From Pseudomonas koreensis (lineage in GTDB: Bacteria > Pseudomonadota > Gammaproteobacteria > Pseudomonadales > Pseudomonadaceae), in the NCBI RefSeq assembly GCF_025447595.1, contig NZ_JAOEJU010000003.1, forward strand, positions 186,001 through 250,000: a stretch of DNA of 64,000 nucleotides, written 5' to 3'. Positions within the stretch are counted from its first letter, which is position 1. Every line of letters starts with the position of its first letter. The position numbers were made by a program, and so were the translations under genes. Below, in pieces: positions 52,028-61,065 of this stretch. The notes beneath the pieces were generated by a model. That model saw only the letters and a program-made list of their open reading frames with translations. It had not been told where the DNA came from and did not search any database.

Positions 52028-53233
52028 TTACGCGACGACGGGGATCATCGGATCCGCAGCGGCCAGCGCGATGGCACGGTCAGCCGCCGGTGGGTAGATC
52101 CATTGGGTATTGATCTGGGTCTTGAGCGATTTACCCTCCTCCTTGACCAGTTTCACCTGACGATCCCAGCCTTCGGTGTAAACCGCACCCCAGGCACCGA
52201 GGTCGAGACAGGTCACGTACTTCGGCTGGCTGTACGGCGTCGGGTCGACACCCAGAATCTGCGCCGCGACGTTGTTGCCGGCGTGACGACCGAGGGAAAT
52301 CGCGTGCTGGCACGTCATCAGGGCGAAGTTGCCGATGTCGTCGGTAGCCGCGTAAGCCACGTCGCCGGTGGCGAAGATGTCGTCCTGGCCGATGACTTTC
52401 AGGTTGGCATCAACGTGCAGACGGCCCTGGCGATCACGCTCGGCAGGAATCTGCTCGGTCAGGGAGCTGGCACGCACACCGGTGGTCCAGACCACGGTTT
52501 TTGCCTCGATGCGCTGGCCGTCCGACAGGGTCACGCCGTTTTCATCGACCGACAGCACCGACACACCCAGTCGCCATTCGACGCCCAACTCTTCGCTTGC
52601 TTCGGCAATCGACACGCTGATCGCTTCACCCATGGAGGCGCCGACTTTCTGTGCACGGTCAACGATGATCACTTGAATGTCCGCATCGTTACCCAGCACG
52701 GCCCGTAGACGCGCCGGCATTTCAGTGGCGGTTTCGATCCCGGTGAAACCACCGCCGGCGACGACCACAGTGTTGCGTGCCTTGCTTTCAGGCTGACCGA
52801 TCAGCGACTCCAGGTGGCTTTCCAGGCGGATGGCGGCTTCGATCTGATCGACGTCAAACGCGTATTGCGCCACGCCCGGGGTATCCGGCAGGGCCAGACC
52901 GCTGCCGGAGGCCAACACCAGCTTGTCGAAGTTGAACACCTGTTGCACACCGGCTGCGTCGGTGTAGCCCACCGTTTTTGCCTGCACGTCGATGGTGTTC
53001 GCCGCGCCTTTGATGAAGTTGACGCCGACCGCGTCGAACAGATCGCCCAAGGGCGCTGCCAGCGTGTGGGCATTAGGCTCATAGAAACGTGGGCGAACGC
53101 GCAGCTCGGCTTGCGGCGCCAACACGGTTACGTCGATGTTGTCCCGATTGTGAATGTCGACCAGACGCGTGGCGCTCAACGCCGTCCACATGCCACCGAA
53201 ACCTGCGCCGATTACCAGAATGTGCTGTTTCAT
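52028..53233 (-). CDS. NAD(P)H/FAD-dependent oxidoreductase (NDH-2-like)
   Basis: A 401-residue pyridine-nucleotide:disulfide-type flavoprotein related to NDH-2. The FAD motif is MKQHILVIGAGFGGMWTALSA, the NAD(P)H motif VVAGGGFTGIETATEM, and IFATGDVAYA the C-terminal FAD segment. No C-terminal membrane anchor is obvious, so it may be soluble or peripherally bound. The substrate could be a quinone. The start at 53233 has GGAGA upstream. It is divergent from an Rrf2-family regulator across 338 bp. Confidence 0.87.
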   Translation of the reverse strand: MKQHILVIGAGFGGMWTALSATRLVDIHNRDNIDVTVLAPQAELRVRPRFYEPNAHTLAAPLGDLFDAVGVNFIKGAANTIDVQAKTVGYTDAAGVQQVFNFDKLVLASGSGLALPDTPGVAQYAFDVDQIEAAIRLESHLESLIGQPESKARNTVVVAGGGFTGIETATEMPARLRAVLGNDADIQVIIVDRAQKVGASMGEAISVSIAEASEELGVEWRLGVSVLSVDENGVTLSDGQRIEAKTVVWTTGVRASSLTEQIPAERDRQGRLHVDANLKVIGQDDIFATGDVAYAATDDIGNFALMTCQHAISLGRHAGNNVAAQILGVDPTPYSQPKYVTCLDLGAWGAVYTEGWDRQVKLVKEEGKSLKTQINTQWIYPPAADRAIALAAADPMIPVVA

Positions 53234-53340
53234 TGTTCTCTCCAGGCACGAAGCCAAGTCACTGAATGAGGTTGAAGGATTCACATCATCGGGAGCGGAC
53301 ACGTCTGTATTTTTTCAAGAACGCGGAGGGCTGCTCACCT

Positions 53341-53371
53341 GATAACGGCGACTGTATTGGTCGCCGTTATC
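53341..53371. promoter_or_regulatory. Perfect 12-bp inverted repeat in the NDH/Rrf2 divergent region
   Basis: GATAACGGCGAC and its complement flank a 7-base loop. It lies in the 338-bp gap 53234-53571, which holds no gene. With no T-run it is unlikely to be a terminator; it may be an operator or an RNA hairpin in the NDH leader. Confidence 0.5.
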
Positions 53372-53384
53372 TTCGACAAGTCAG

Positions 53385-53416
53385 ATTATCTGATAATTAC
53401 CATCGAGAAACTCGAT
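53385..53416. promoter_or_regulatory. Two adjacent palindromes, candidate Rrf2 operators
   Basis: ATTATC-T-GATAAT (53385-53397) and ATCGAG-AAA-CTCGAT (53402-53416) lie side by side in the middle of the same divergent gap. An Rrf2 dimer would be expected to bind such AT-rich dyads. Confidence 0.45.
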
Positions 53417-53571
53417 AACTAAAACCAGTGTTCAATGAACTACACAGCCCATTGATCTAGCTAACAACCAATAAAACGTGGACTATCCGGGCAAAACGAT
53501 AAAGGTGCTCTCGATTTGTTTGCTACCAACAATCCTGATAACATCGGCGACAAATACAGTCGGAGATAGCT

Positions 53572-54120
53572 ATGTCGCTTTACAGTGCGGGGGTCGAATA
53601 CGGCATTCATTGCCTGGCCTTTCTGGTGGGCAGCGGCGGTGACAGCCGAGAAGCCAGCGTGCGCGATCTGGCAGAGCTGCAAGGGGTGCCACTGGATTAC
53701 CTGGCGAAAATCTTCACCAAACTGGCCAAAGGCAAACTGGTGGAATCCACCGGCGGCGTGCGCGGCGGCTTTACCCTGGCGCGACCGGCGGATGAAATCA
53801 CCCTGCTCGACATCGTCAATGCCATCGATGGTCGCAAGAACATTTTCGAATGCCGGGACATTCGCGGACGCTGCGCGCTGTTTGACGGCTCGCCGCCGGA
53901 CTGGGCGCTGGAAGGCACCTGCTCGATTCACGCCGCGATGATGACCGCGCAAAAGCGCATGGAAGAAGCCCTCGCCCAGCAGACCATCCTCGACATCGCC
54001 AGAAAGGTCGGGCGCAAGGCGCCGGCAGGGTTCAACAGCCAGGTGGAAGACTGGATGCAGGATCGCCGGGAAAAGAAGACCGGTGGCGCCGGCATTCCGC
54101 TCACCGACATCTCGGACTGA
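53572..54120 (+). CDS. Rrf2-family transcriptional regulator
   Basis: A 182-residue Rrf2 regulator. The winged HTH is VRDLAELQGVPLDYLAKIFTKLAKG with GGVRGGFTLARPA. Cys94, Cys101 and Cys117 (ECRDIRGRCALFDG...GTCSIH) occupy the positions where NsrR, IscR and RsrR bind an Fe-S cluster, so redox or NO sensing is likely. The C-terminal tail is longer than usual. It is divergent from the NDH-like flavoprotein and probably controls it. Confidence 0.88.
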   Translation: MSLYSAGVEYGIHCLAFLVGSGGDSREASVRDLAELQGVPLDYLAKIFTKLAKGKLVESTGGVRGGFTLARPADEITLLDIVNAIDGRKNIFECRDIRGRCALFDGSPPDWALEGTCSIHAAMMTAQKRMEEALAQQTILDIARKVGRKAPAGFNSQVEDWMQDRREKKTGGAGIPLTDISD

Positions 54121-54135
54121 ACTCGACCAGCAGGC

Positions 54136-54175
54136 AAAAAAAAGCAGAAACCGATCACCGGTTTCTGCTTTTTTT
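54136..54175. terminator. Bidirectional intrinsic terminator
   Basis: A long stem (AAAGCAGAAACCG with its complement) with A- and T-rich flanks lies between the convergent Rrf2 and lipoprotein genes. Confidence 0.9.
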
Positions 54176-54184
54176 ATTTCGACC

Positions 54185-54520
54185 TTACAGGCAGTCGCGC
54201 ACCGCTTTGCGCAACGACCCGGACTTCGCCCACGGCGGCCCCTGATACAGGGAAACGCGGCTGCCGTCCTTGTACTTGACCACATCCAGAATCTCGTCGG
54301 CGGTGACGATGCTCGGCGCGGTGATCCGGTAGCCATTGGAAATCGCTGTCTGGGATGTCTTGGCAACGTCCTGCTGCCACAGTGGCAGTACACACGCGGC
54401 GTAGTCCTTGGGAGTCTTGCCGCTGATCTTGCTGACATTCGGTTCGCCCGGCACCAGTGACGCAGGCAGCGAACAACCGGCCAATGCCGCCATCAGCATC
54501 CCCCCGATCAACATCCGCAT
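54185..54520 (-). CDS. Small lipoprotein of unknown function
   Basis: A 111-residue lipoprotein. The start at 54520 has AAGGA upstream, and the lipobox LAGC lies at residues 13-16, so the mature protein is attached through Cys16 at the membrane. The rest is soluble, with the segment GKTPKDYAACVLPLWQQ and a second and third Cys that might form a disulfide. I do not recognise the family, but similar short lipoproteins are common in Pseudomonas. Confidence 0.8.
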   Translation of the reverse strand: MRMLIGGMLMAALAGCSLPASLVPGEPNVSKISGKTPKDYAACVLPLWQQDVAKTSQTAISNGYRITAPSIVTADEILDVVKYKDGSRVSLYQGPPWAKSGSLRKAVRDCL

Positions 54521-54696
54521 GGTGATTCCTTCTTCTGAAAAAACGCGAATGTACCCTGTAACTGTTCGGACATCCATCGTAGCGCTCTGCCTGTACTCCC
54601 CGAAAACCGGGCCATTCAGCTCACTGACAGAAGACCTTGCCCCACACCGGAAAAATGCGGCTACTCTGTTTTACCGAGAATGTTCCGGAGGTGATC

Positions 54697-54936
54697 ATGC
54701 GGCTCAATGAATACGAACACGAACTTCAGCGTGACTTGCAAAGCGTTGCATCGGACCTGAGATGGTCGGCGGTCGATCTCAAGCGCATCGCCGATCAGTT
54801 GCGTAAATCGGGCAACGAAGCGGACGCTCAGGCGGTGCTCAGATCCTGCGAGGTGCTGCAAAGCGATGAAGAACGCCTGCAACTGTATGCCCGGGAAGTG
54901 AAAGCCCGCGCCATCAGCCGAACCAAAGTCCACTGA
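54697..54936 (+). CDS. Small helical hypothetical protein
   Basis: A 79-residue charged, helical protein (NEYEHELQRDLQSVASDLRW, then LKRIADQLRKSGNEADAQA). It has no membrane segment or metal motif. The ATG at 54697 has GGAGG upstream. Function unknown. A terminator follows 19 bases later. Confidence 0.75.
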   Translation: MRLNEYEHELQRDLQSVASDLRWSAVDLKRIADQLRKSGNEADAQAVLRSCEVLQSDEERLQLYAREVKARAISRTKVH

Positions 54937-54955
54937 GCATCACCCTGCCCACAGC

Positions 54956-54983
54956 AAAAAGCCCCGGACAACCGGGGCTTTTT
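54956..54983. terminator. Bidirectional intrinsic terminator
   Basis: A perfect 12-bp stem (AAAAAGCCCCGG with its complement) and a 4-base loop lie between convergent small genes. Confidence 0.9.
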
Positions 54984-54995
54984 CTTCACAGACCT

Positions 54996-55184
54996 TCAGT
55001 CTGCCTTACGACCGCGTGCGCGGCTTTTGTACCCCGGCAGCGCGGCGGCGTACGCCAGCGCTTCCTCGCGACTGGCAAACGAAGCGAGCCGGTCACCCTG
55101 CGTGCAGACCCGCCACGGTCCGTTGTTCACGCTGAGTACGTCGTAGCCATTCATGTGCATTTTGTTCAGCATCGCCATGCTCAT
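54996..55184 (-). CDS. Small DUF2188-like hypothetical protein
   Basis: A 62-residue protein. The middle, VNNGPWRVCTQGDRLASFAS, then REEALAYAAAL, resembles the short DUF2188/YdbC-like fold in which a WRV strand precedes a helix with EALAYA. The tail is basic (RARGRKAD). The start at 55184 has a perfect AGGAGG box. Function unknown. Confidence 0.7.
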   Translation of the reverse strand: MSMAMLNKMHMNGYDVLSVNNGPWRVCTQGDRLASFASREEALAYAAALPGYKSRARGRKAD

Positions 55185-55381
55185 AGGCACCTCCTGTTTG
55201 CTGACGAACTTTTCCACCTTACACCCGCAACGCGCTGCCGTGCCGACCGGACGTCGCACCGTGGCCGCGTCAAGTCTCCGGCACTTTTGCCGCTGCCAGG
55301 CACTCAGAAGCTCTAAACCGGTAGCGGCCCAAATATTGCTAATTCATGACAGATTTATGACAACCGGCAATCGGGTAACAC

Positions 55382-55744
55382 ATGAAAGTACGAGCAACCG
55401 TCATCTGCGAGCAGGATCGACACATTCTCCTGGTGCGCAAACCCAGGTGCCGCTGGACGCTTCCGGGAGGCACCGTCGAACCGGGAGAAACCCGCGCACA
55501 AGCCGCCGCCCGTGAGCTCCAGGAAGAAACCGGGCTGGACAGCGATGACATGCTTTATCTGATGGAATTACAAACCGGCAGCACCCGCCACCACGTGTAC
55601 GAGGCGTCGGTGCTGAACATCGATCAGGTTCGGCCGCTGAATGAAATCGTCGACTGTCTCTGGCACCCGCTGGATGCGGTGCAGAATCTGAACGTCAGTG
55701 ACGCCACGCTGAGCATCGTCCGCGCCTTTCAGCGACGCCTTTGA
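55382..55744 (+). CDS. NUDIX hydrolase
   Basis: A 120-residue NUDIX protein. The Nudix box GX5EX7REUXEEXGU is complete between about residues 33 and 55 ([12 protein letters not shown] then [12 protein letters not shown]). It hydrolyses a nucleoside diphosphate linked to another moiety, with the substrate unknown. It converges on the DUF1652 gene with three bases between stops. Confidence 0.9.
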   Translation: MKVRATVICEQDRHILLVRKPRCRWTLPGGTVEPGETRAQAAARELQEETGLDSDDMLYLMELQTGSTRHHVYEASVLNIDQVRPLNEIVDCLWHPLDAVQNLNVSDATLSIVRAFQRRL

Positions 55745-55747
55745 CCC

Positions 55748-55990
55748 TCAGCCGGCAAACGCCCGGCGCCCGGCATTCATTTCCGTGCGCAGCTCACCAA
55801 TGAAATTGGAGATGTCACGAATGGTGACCAGATGCTCCGGAGAAACTCCGTTGAGCAACAGGTCAACACGCCCGCTGCCGGGTTCGTAAACCTTGATCTG
55901 CAAGAGCCCCTGCGCCGTTTCGGTGCAATCGCAATACAACGGCGAAAAGCCGGATTCGACGATGCGGCAAATGTCGGCAATGGCAATCAT
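55748..55990 (-). CDS. DUF1652 family protein
   Basis: An 80-residue protein of the Pseudomonas DUF1652 type. ADICRIVESGFSPLYCDCT, then SGRVDLLLNGVSPEHLVTIRD and IGELRTEM, fits the family pattern. Function unknown. The start at 55990 is preceded by GAGG nine bases upstream. Confidence 0.75.
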   Translation of the reverse strand: MIAIADICRIVESGFSPLYCDCTETAQGLLQIKVYEPGSGRVDLLLNGVSPEHLVTIRDISNFIGELRTEMNAGRRAFAG

Positions 55991-56112
55991 GGGGACTAGC
56001 CTCACGGGTGTTGGCTCGGGCGACCCGTTGAGCATAGATGAGCTCTTGTCGCCCTGCTCCCGCCGCCCACTGAAAAATTTGCCAACGGCATCACATCTTC
56101 AATTCGCCGCAC

Positions 56113-57012
56113 TCAGTGGGCGTCATGGTCCCAGATCCAGTTCCAGATTCCCGGCAGATTCACCGGTTTCGACGACTCGCCCACCGTCCGCGCCAATGCG
56201 GCTTTTTCCAGCGCCGCGCGATCGTCATAGAACGGTTTGTCTGCCAGTCGCACACCGGTGGCGGCGGCGCTATCAAGCAGAATCTGCAGGTACTCGCGGG
56301 CGTGACGGGCGGTGTAGCGATTGAGATCGTGGAAGGTCACTACCACTGGAGTCGCCCCGTCCACCGTTGGCAATTCGCCAAGGGCAATCCGTTCCCGGAC
56401 TTCCGACAATTGACGCAGCATGTTCGCCCGCCGCCGGGGGCTGGCGTTGAAGCCCCAGATCTTGCCGTCGTTGGCGCTCAGGTCGGTCAGCAACACCTGC
56501 ATGTGGTGCTGCTGATAGGCGGCGAAGGTGCGTTTGTCGTAGTTCCAGAATGGCGGACGCAGCAACGTCGGCGGCGCGCCGGTGATCGCCGCGATGTCCG
56601 CCGAGCCGTTGGTCAATGAGGTTTCGAGCTCATCCGGGTCGAGCAATCGATGATTGGTGTGCCAATGGGTGGCGGTGTGAAAGCCCAGAATGTGCCCCTC
56701 AGCGTGCTCGCGGCGCATGACTCGCCGACCGATGTCGCTATTCCCCGCTCGGGGCGCGCCGGTCTGGACAAAAAACACCGCTTTGATGCCCGGTTGCAGA
56801 GGGTTGTCCTTGAGGCTGTCGAGCACGGTGTCGGTGGGGTTGAAAAAGCTGGAGGCGCTGGGCCCGTCATCGAAGGTCAACAGAAAGCGCACAGGCGCCT
56901 GCTCTTTGAGCCGGGCCTCGGTCTGCGCGGTCATTTCGATGGGAGCGGCGATGCATCCGGCCAACCCGACGGCAACCGCCATCGCGCAGAGAAGCTTGAA
57001 CCACTGTTTCAT
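56113..57012 (-). CDS. Polysaccharide deacetylase family lipoprotein
   Basis: A 299-residue carbohydrate esterase 4-type protein. An N-terminal lipobox LAGC lies at residues 17-20 after a hydrophobic stretch, so it is probably an envelope lipoprotein. The NodB domain shows TFDDGPSAS (catalytic base and metal Asp), HTATHWHTNH (metal His pair) and RPPFWNYD. It removes N- or O-acetyl groups from a polysaccharide, possibly peptidoglycan or an exopolysaccharide. No biosynthetic cluster is adjacent. Confidence 0.87.
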   Translation of the reverse strand: MKQWFKLLCAMAVAVGLAGCIAAPIEMTAQTEARLKEQAPVRFLLTFDDGPSASSFFNPTDTVLDSLKDNPLQPGIKAVFFVQTGAPRAGNSDIGRRVMRREHAEGHILGFHTATHWHTNHRLLDPDELETSLTNGSADIAAITGAPPTLLRPPFWNYDKRTFAAYQQHHMQVLLTDLSANDGKIWGFNASPRRRANMLRQLSEVRERIALGELPTVDGATPVVVTFHDLNRYTARHAREYLQILLDSAAATGVRLADKPFYDDRAALEKAALARTVGESSKPVNLPGIWNWIWDHDAH

Positions 57013-57146
57013 GTTTTGCCTTGAGCCCGACCGTTGCGGTCATGTTGTCGATTGGCAAAACTCCTTCGCCGCTGCTGCCTCCCTGCGACCCAATGAGATG
57101 GGCCGAGGTTGGATAAAGATACACAGGGTTTGGTTCCGGCGCTCGT

Positions 57147-58094
57147 TCAGCGTGCCAGCGCCTGTTGAAACGAAGTGTCGATGATGCCTGCCGTGGCCAG
57201 CGGAGCCGGCAGCGCCTTGACCTTGAACAGGAAGTCGGCGGTGCTTTGCAGGTCCGCCGCGGCTTGCTGATCCACCGGGCCGACCGTCATGTGTGCCTGG
57301 CGCAACCAGTGTCGCGAAACCTGCTGATCGAGGTTGGCTTTCTTCGCCCACAGGTCGGCGTATTCGTCGGTGTGGCTGTCGACCCAGGCCCGGGCCTGCT
57401 TCAGGCGCCCGAGGAAATCGGCGATCGCTTCGCGCTTGCTGTCGATGGACGGCGTCGATGCCGCAATCGCGCTCAAGCCCGGCATCAGGTTTTTCGCCGT
57501 GAGAATCGGTCGTGCACCGGAGAAAACGATCTGCTGGGAAATGTAAGGTTCCCAGACCGGGAACGCGTCGATGCTGCCTTGCGGTAGCGCCGCCGCCGCA
57601 TCAATCGGCATCAGCTTGACGAAGTCTACGTAATTTTCCGGCAAACCGCCCTGCTCCAGCGCCCGCAAGGTCAATTGCTGACTCCAGGCACCTGGCCAAT
57701 AGGCGACTTTTTTGCCCTTCAGGTCCTCGATGGTTTTCACCGGAGAATCCTTGGGCACCAACAGGGCGATGGTGTCCGGGTTCTGTCGCGAAACACCGAT
57801 CAACTTCACCGGCGTCTGCTTGGCGGCCAGAAACAGAAATCCCGAATCCCCCAGAAAACCCAGATCCAGTGAACCGGTCTGCAACGCCTCGGCCAATGGC
57901 GCGGCGGCCTGGAAGTGTTTCCAGTCAACCGTGTAAGGCGCGTCCTTCAACACGCCGGACGCCTCTATGGACGCGCGGATGTTGTAGTAATTCTGGTCGC
58001 CGACGTGCAGGACCAAAGGTTCGGCAGCGTAGGTCAATGGCGTGGCAAATAGTGCGCTGGTCAACGCGGCACGTAGGAAACGTGTGAGCTTCAT
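57147..58094 (-). CDS. Sulfonate/nitrate-type ABC transporter substrate-binding protein
   Basis: A 315-residue SsuA/TauA-like periplasmic binding protein. A signal peptide ends near TYAAEPL, followed by LHVGDQNYYNIRASIEASG and DLGFLGDSGFLFLAAKQ, LKGKKVAYWPG and SIDAFPVWEPY. It should bind an organosulfonate or sulfate ester. It is divergent from a second SsuA-like protein plus permease across 293 bp. That gap has an AT-rich stretch near 58335-58365 that could be a sulfur-starvation promoter. Confidence 0.85.
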   Translation of the reverse strand: MKLTRFLRAALTSALFATPLTYAAEPLVLHVGDQNYYNIRASIEASGVLKDAPYTVDWKHFQAAAPLAEALQTGSLDLGFLGDSGFLFLAAKQTPVKLIGVSRQNPDTIALLVPKDSPVKTIEDLKGKKVAYWPGAWSQQLTLRALEQGGLPENYVDFVKLMPIDAAAALPQGSIDAFPVWEPYISQQIVFSGARPILTAKNLMPGLSAIAASTPSIDSKREAIADFLGRLKQARAWVDSHTDEYADLWAKKANLDQQVSRHWLRQAHMTVGPVDQQAAADLQSTADFLFKVKALPAPLATAGIIDTSFQQALAR

Positions 58095-58387
58095 GGCGAG
58101 TCCTGCAGAAGGGATTTTTATAGACCATAACGCTCTTACAAATCAGATTTGAAATTCGATTAGCGCATAAGCTCAGCACCTTCCCGCCGCACTGTTGGCC
58201 GAGCAACAGTGGCTCGGCACAGTGTTTTCCCTGCAACACTTCAAACCTGCAAAACCGGCGTCAAACCCCGTAAATACGCGACAAAGCGCACATGGCACAG
58301 AGCCTGCAATATTCCATTCATGCAGGAAGCATTCGATAAAAATATCTTTTTGGACATAAGAATCTGTTGCCTTGCCGGAGCGTGCCC

Positions 58388-59374
58388 ATGAAATCCCTTT
58401 TACCGTTTTCCCGCGTCAAAACCCTGCTCGCGGCCTGCGCAGTAGCCCTGAGTCTGCAACCGATCACCCACGCCGCTGAAACGCCGCCGGCCGAGGTGCA
58501 TCTGGATTACGCCTACTACTCGCCGGTCAGCCTGGCGCTCAAACATCTGGGCTACCTGGAAAAAGCCCTGCCCCAGAGCAAAGTCAGCTGGGTGCTGAGC
58601 CAGGGCAGCAACCGTTCACTGGAATACCTCAACAGCGGTGGCGTGGATTTCGCCTCATCGGCCAGCCTCGCTGCCGTGCTCAGCCGCGCCAATGGCAGCC
58701 CGATCAAATCGGTCTACGTCTACAGCCGCGCCGAGTGGACCGCGCTGGTGGTGCGCAAGGACTCGCCGATCCAGTCCGTCACCGACCTCAAGGGCAAGAA
58801 AATTGCCGCCACCAAGGGCACCGATCCGTACCTGTTCACCCTGCGCACCCTGCAACAGGCCGGGCTGAAAAAGGACGACGTGGAACTGGTGCACCTGCAA
58901 CACCCGGACGGCCGCACCGCGCTGGAGAAAGGCGATGTCGACGCCTGGGCCGGCCTCGATCCGCACATGGCCGCCAGTCAGGTGCAGGCCGGTTCGCGCC
59001 TGCTGTACCGCAATCGCGACTTCAACAGCTACGGCGTGGTCAGCGTCACCGAGCAATACGCAAAGGAACACCCGCAAACCATCGACACCGTGATCAAGGC
59101 CTATGAGCAGGCCCGCGAATGGTCGGTGAAGAACCCAGACGAATTGGCAAAATTGCTCGCCAGCGAATCCGGCCTGCCACTGGACGTGGCCAAGCTACAA
59201 CTGTCGCGCACCGATCTGAGCAGCCCGCAACTGACCGCGAGGGACGTGCTGGCCTCGAAAGCCGCCGCGCCGATTCTGGTCTCCGAAGAACTGGTGCGCC
59301 GTGGGGTGAATGTCGATCAGGTGATCGATCAATTGATCGACACCGGTTTCCAGCAAGTCGCCACCGCCCAGTAA
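58388..59374 (+). CDS. Aliphatic sulfonate ABC transporter substrate-binding protein (SsuA-like)
   Basis: A 328-residue SsuA-family periplasmic protein. A signal peptide is followed by HLDYAYYSPVSLALKHLGYL, the segment GGVDFASSASLAAVLSR and TDLKGKKIAATKGTDPYLF, and DAWAGLDPHMAAS. It should bind an alkanesulfonate. A permease of the SsuC type follows 61 bases later on the same strand; an ATPase gene does not. Confidence 0.86.
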   Translation: MKSLLPFSRVKTLLAACAVALSLQPITHAAETPPAEVHLDYAYYSPVSLALKHLGYLEKALPQSKVSWVLSQGSNRSLEYLNSGGVDFASSASLAAVLSRANGSPIKSVYVYSRAEWTALVVRKDSPIQSVTDLKGKKIAATKGTDPYLFTLRTLQQAGLKKDDVELVHLQHPDGRTALEKGDVDAWAGLDPHMAASQVQAGSRLLYRNRDFNSYGVVSVTEQYAKEHPQTIDTVIKAYEQAREWSVKNPDELAKLLASESGLPLDVAKLQLSRTDLSSPQLTARDVLASKAAAPILVSEELVRRGVNVDQVIDQLIDTGFQQVATAQ

Positions 59375-59435
59375 TCGATCAGGCTCACAACAACTCCGCG
59401 CCCGTCGCGGATTTGTCGTGAGCGGAGAACCGTCC

Positions 59436-60275
59436 ATGAGCAACGATTTGCCCACCCGCATCGCCTTGTCGGCACCACGACGAAAACTCCCACAGCTGAA
59501 TCCGCTCTGGCGCCGGCGCCTTAAAGGCCTGACCCTGCCGCTGCTGATTGTGATCGCCCTGGAATTTATCGTACGCATCGGCTGGCTGCCGTCCTACCAG
59601 ATGCCCGCGCCGAGCGAGATCGCCCTGACCCTCACGGATCTCGCTGAAGGCGCCTTGTGGAAACACATCGGCGCCAGCCTGATTCGCGTGCTGTTGGGGT
59701 TCGCCATCGGCGCGAGTCTGGCGCTGGTGTTTGCCGCGTGGGTCGGTCTGAGCCGCGAAGCCGAGGCTTATCTGGAACCGACCTTCGCCGCGCTGCGTTC
59801 GATTCCCAGCCTGGCCTGGGTGCCGCTGTTGCTGCTGTGGCTGGGGATCGACGAGACCTCGAAAATTGTCCTGATCGCCATCGGCGCGTTCTTCCCGGTG
59901 TACGTCAACGTGGTCGCGGCGATCCGCAACATCGACCGCAAATTGGTGGAAGTCGGGCATATCTACGGCTTCAGCCCGTTGCAACTGGTGCGACGTATTC
60001 TGTTGCCCGCCGCCCTGCCCGGTCTGTTCACGGGATTGCGCAGCGGCATGAGTCTGTCATGGATGTTTCTGGTGGCGGCCGAATTGATCGCTGCGACCAA
60101 AGGTCTGGGTTATCTGCTCAGTGACGGTCGCGAAACCTCGCGACCGGACATCGTGCTGGCCGCGATTATCGTCCTGGCGCTGCTCGGCAAACTCAGCGAC
60201 GGTTTGCTTGCGGTGCTGGAGCGTCGCTGGCTGGTCTGGCGCGATGCGTTCACCGGGCAGGGCAGCAAGGATTGA
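59436..60275 (+). CDS. ABC transporter permease (SsuC-like)
   Basis: A 279-residue inner-membrane permease with about six segments. The EAA loop that contacts the ATPase is VEVGHIYGFSPLQLVRRILLP. It opens with LKGLTLPLLIVIALEFIV. It should pair with the SsuA-like protein upstream. The start at 59436 is preferred; an in-frame GTG at 59418 is an alternative. The next gene is YedK-like, so the ATPase must be elsewhere. Confidence 0.86.
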   Translation: MSNDLPTRIALSAPRRKLPQLNPLWRRRLKGLTLPLLIVIALEFIVRIGWLPSYQMPAPSEIALTLTDLAEGALWKHIGASLIRVLLGFAIGASLALVFAAWVGLSREAEAYLEPTFAALRSIPSLAWVPLLLLWLGIDETSKIVLIAIGAFFPVYVNVVAAIRNIDRKLVEVGHIYGFSPLQLVRRILLPAALPGLFTGLRSGMSLSWMFLVAAELIAATKGLGYLLSDGRETSRPDIVLAAIIVLALLGKLSDGLLAVLERRWLVWRDAFTGQGSKD

Positions 60276-60328
60276 TCGGCGCAACTAAGCTGAAACCTTC
60301 AGGCAAGTGTTCGCCGGAGGTTCGGTCG

Positions 60329-61009
60329 ATGTGCGGAAGACTTTCGCAATATCGCGGCATCCATGACTTCGTCGCGGTGCTGAGCATTCCCGATGCGCTG
60401 ATCAATCACGTCGGCGAGGCGCCGCTTTGCCATTACAACGCCGCCCCCACTACGTCGCTGGCGATCCTGCATCAGCATGACGCGCGTATATATGCCGACA
60501 ATTTGCGCTGGGGCTGGCGCCCGCACTGGGCCACGGATCGCGCCGCACCGATCAACGCCAGGCAGGAGAAAGTCGCTCACAGTCCGTTTTTCCGCGCGAT
60601 CTGGCGACGCCGATTGATCGTTCCGGTCGACAACTGGTTCGAATGGGTCGACGCACCGGACAATAGCCGACAACCATGGTTGATACGTAGGGCCGACGGC
60701 CAACCGGTATTCTGCGCGGCGATCGGACAATTTCCGACACCTACCAATCAGGCAAGGGACGACGACGGTTTTGTCATTATTACCGCCGACAGCGAAGGCG
60801 GCATGCTCGACATCCATGACCGACGCCCAATCGTACTGTCTGCCACAAGCGCGCGAGAATGGCTCGATCCCGCGACGCCCGTAGAGCGCGCCGAACAAAT
60901 GCTGCTGTTCGAAGGCGAGCCCAGTGAAACGTTTCAGTGGCACAAAGTCAGCAAAGCAGTAGGGAACTCCCGAAATCAGGGCGCCGAACTGATTGAAAAA
61001 GTCCTTTAA
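60329..61009 (+). CDS. yedK: SOS response-associated peptidase/HMCES-like (YedK family)
   Basis: A 226-residue SRAP protein. The catalytic Cys2 follows the initiator Met (MCGRLSQYRGI). HYNAAPTTSLAIL contains the conserved Asn, NARQEKVAHSPFF and PVDNWFEWVD the Glu, and DIHDRRPIVL the His. These proteins form a stable covalent thiazolidine link with abasic sites in single-stranded DNA. The start at 60329 is fixed because Cys2 must be exposed. It does not form an operon with the sulfonate genes. Confidence 0.9.
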   Translation: MCGRLSQYRGIHDFVAVLSIPDALINHVGEAPLCHYNAAPTTSLAILHQHDARIYADNLRWGWRPHWATDRAAPINARQEKVAHSPFFRAIWRRRLIVPVDNWFEWVDAPDNSRQPWLIRRADGQPVFCAAIGQFPTPTNQARDDDGFVIITADSEGGMLDIHDRRPIVLSATSAREWLDPATPVERAEQMLLFEGEPSETFQWHKVSKAVGNSRNQGAELIEKVL

Positions 61010-61040
61010 ATAGATGCGTCGGTGGCGCGTTATCAGGAAT

Positions 61041-61065
61041 AAGATTCACAAGATGTGAATCTTTT
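61041..61065 (+). terminator. Intrinsic terminator after yedK
   Basis: A 10-bp perfect stem (AAGATTCACA with its complement) and a 3-base loop end in a T-rich tail, 31 bases after the yedK stop. Confidence 0.75.
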
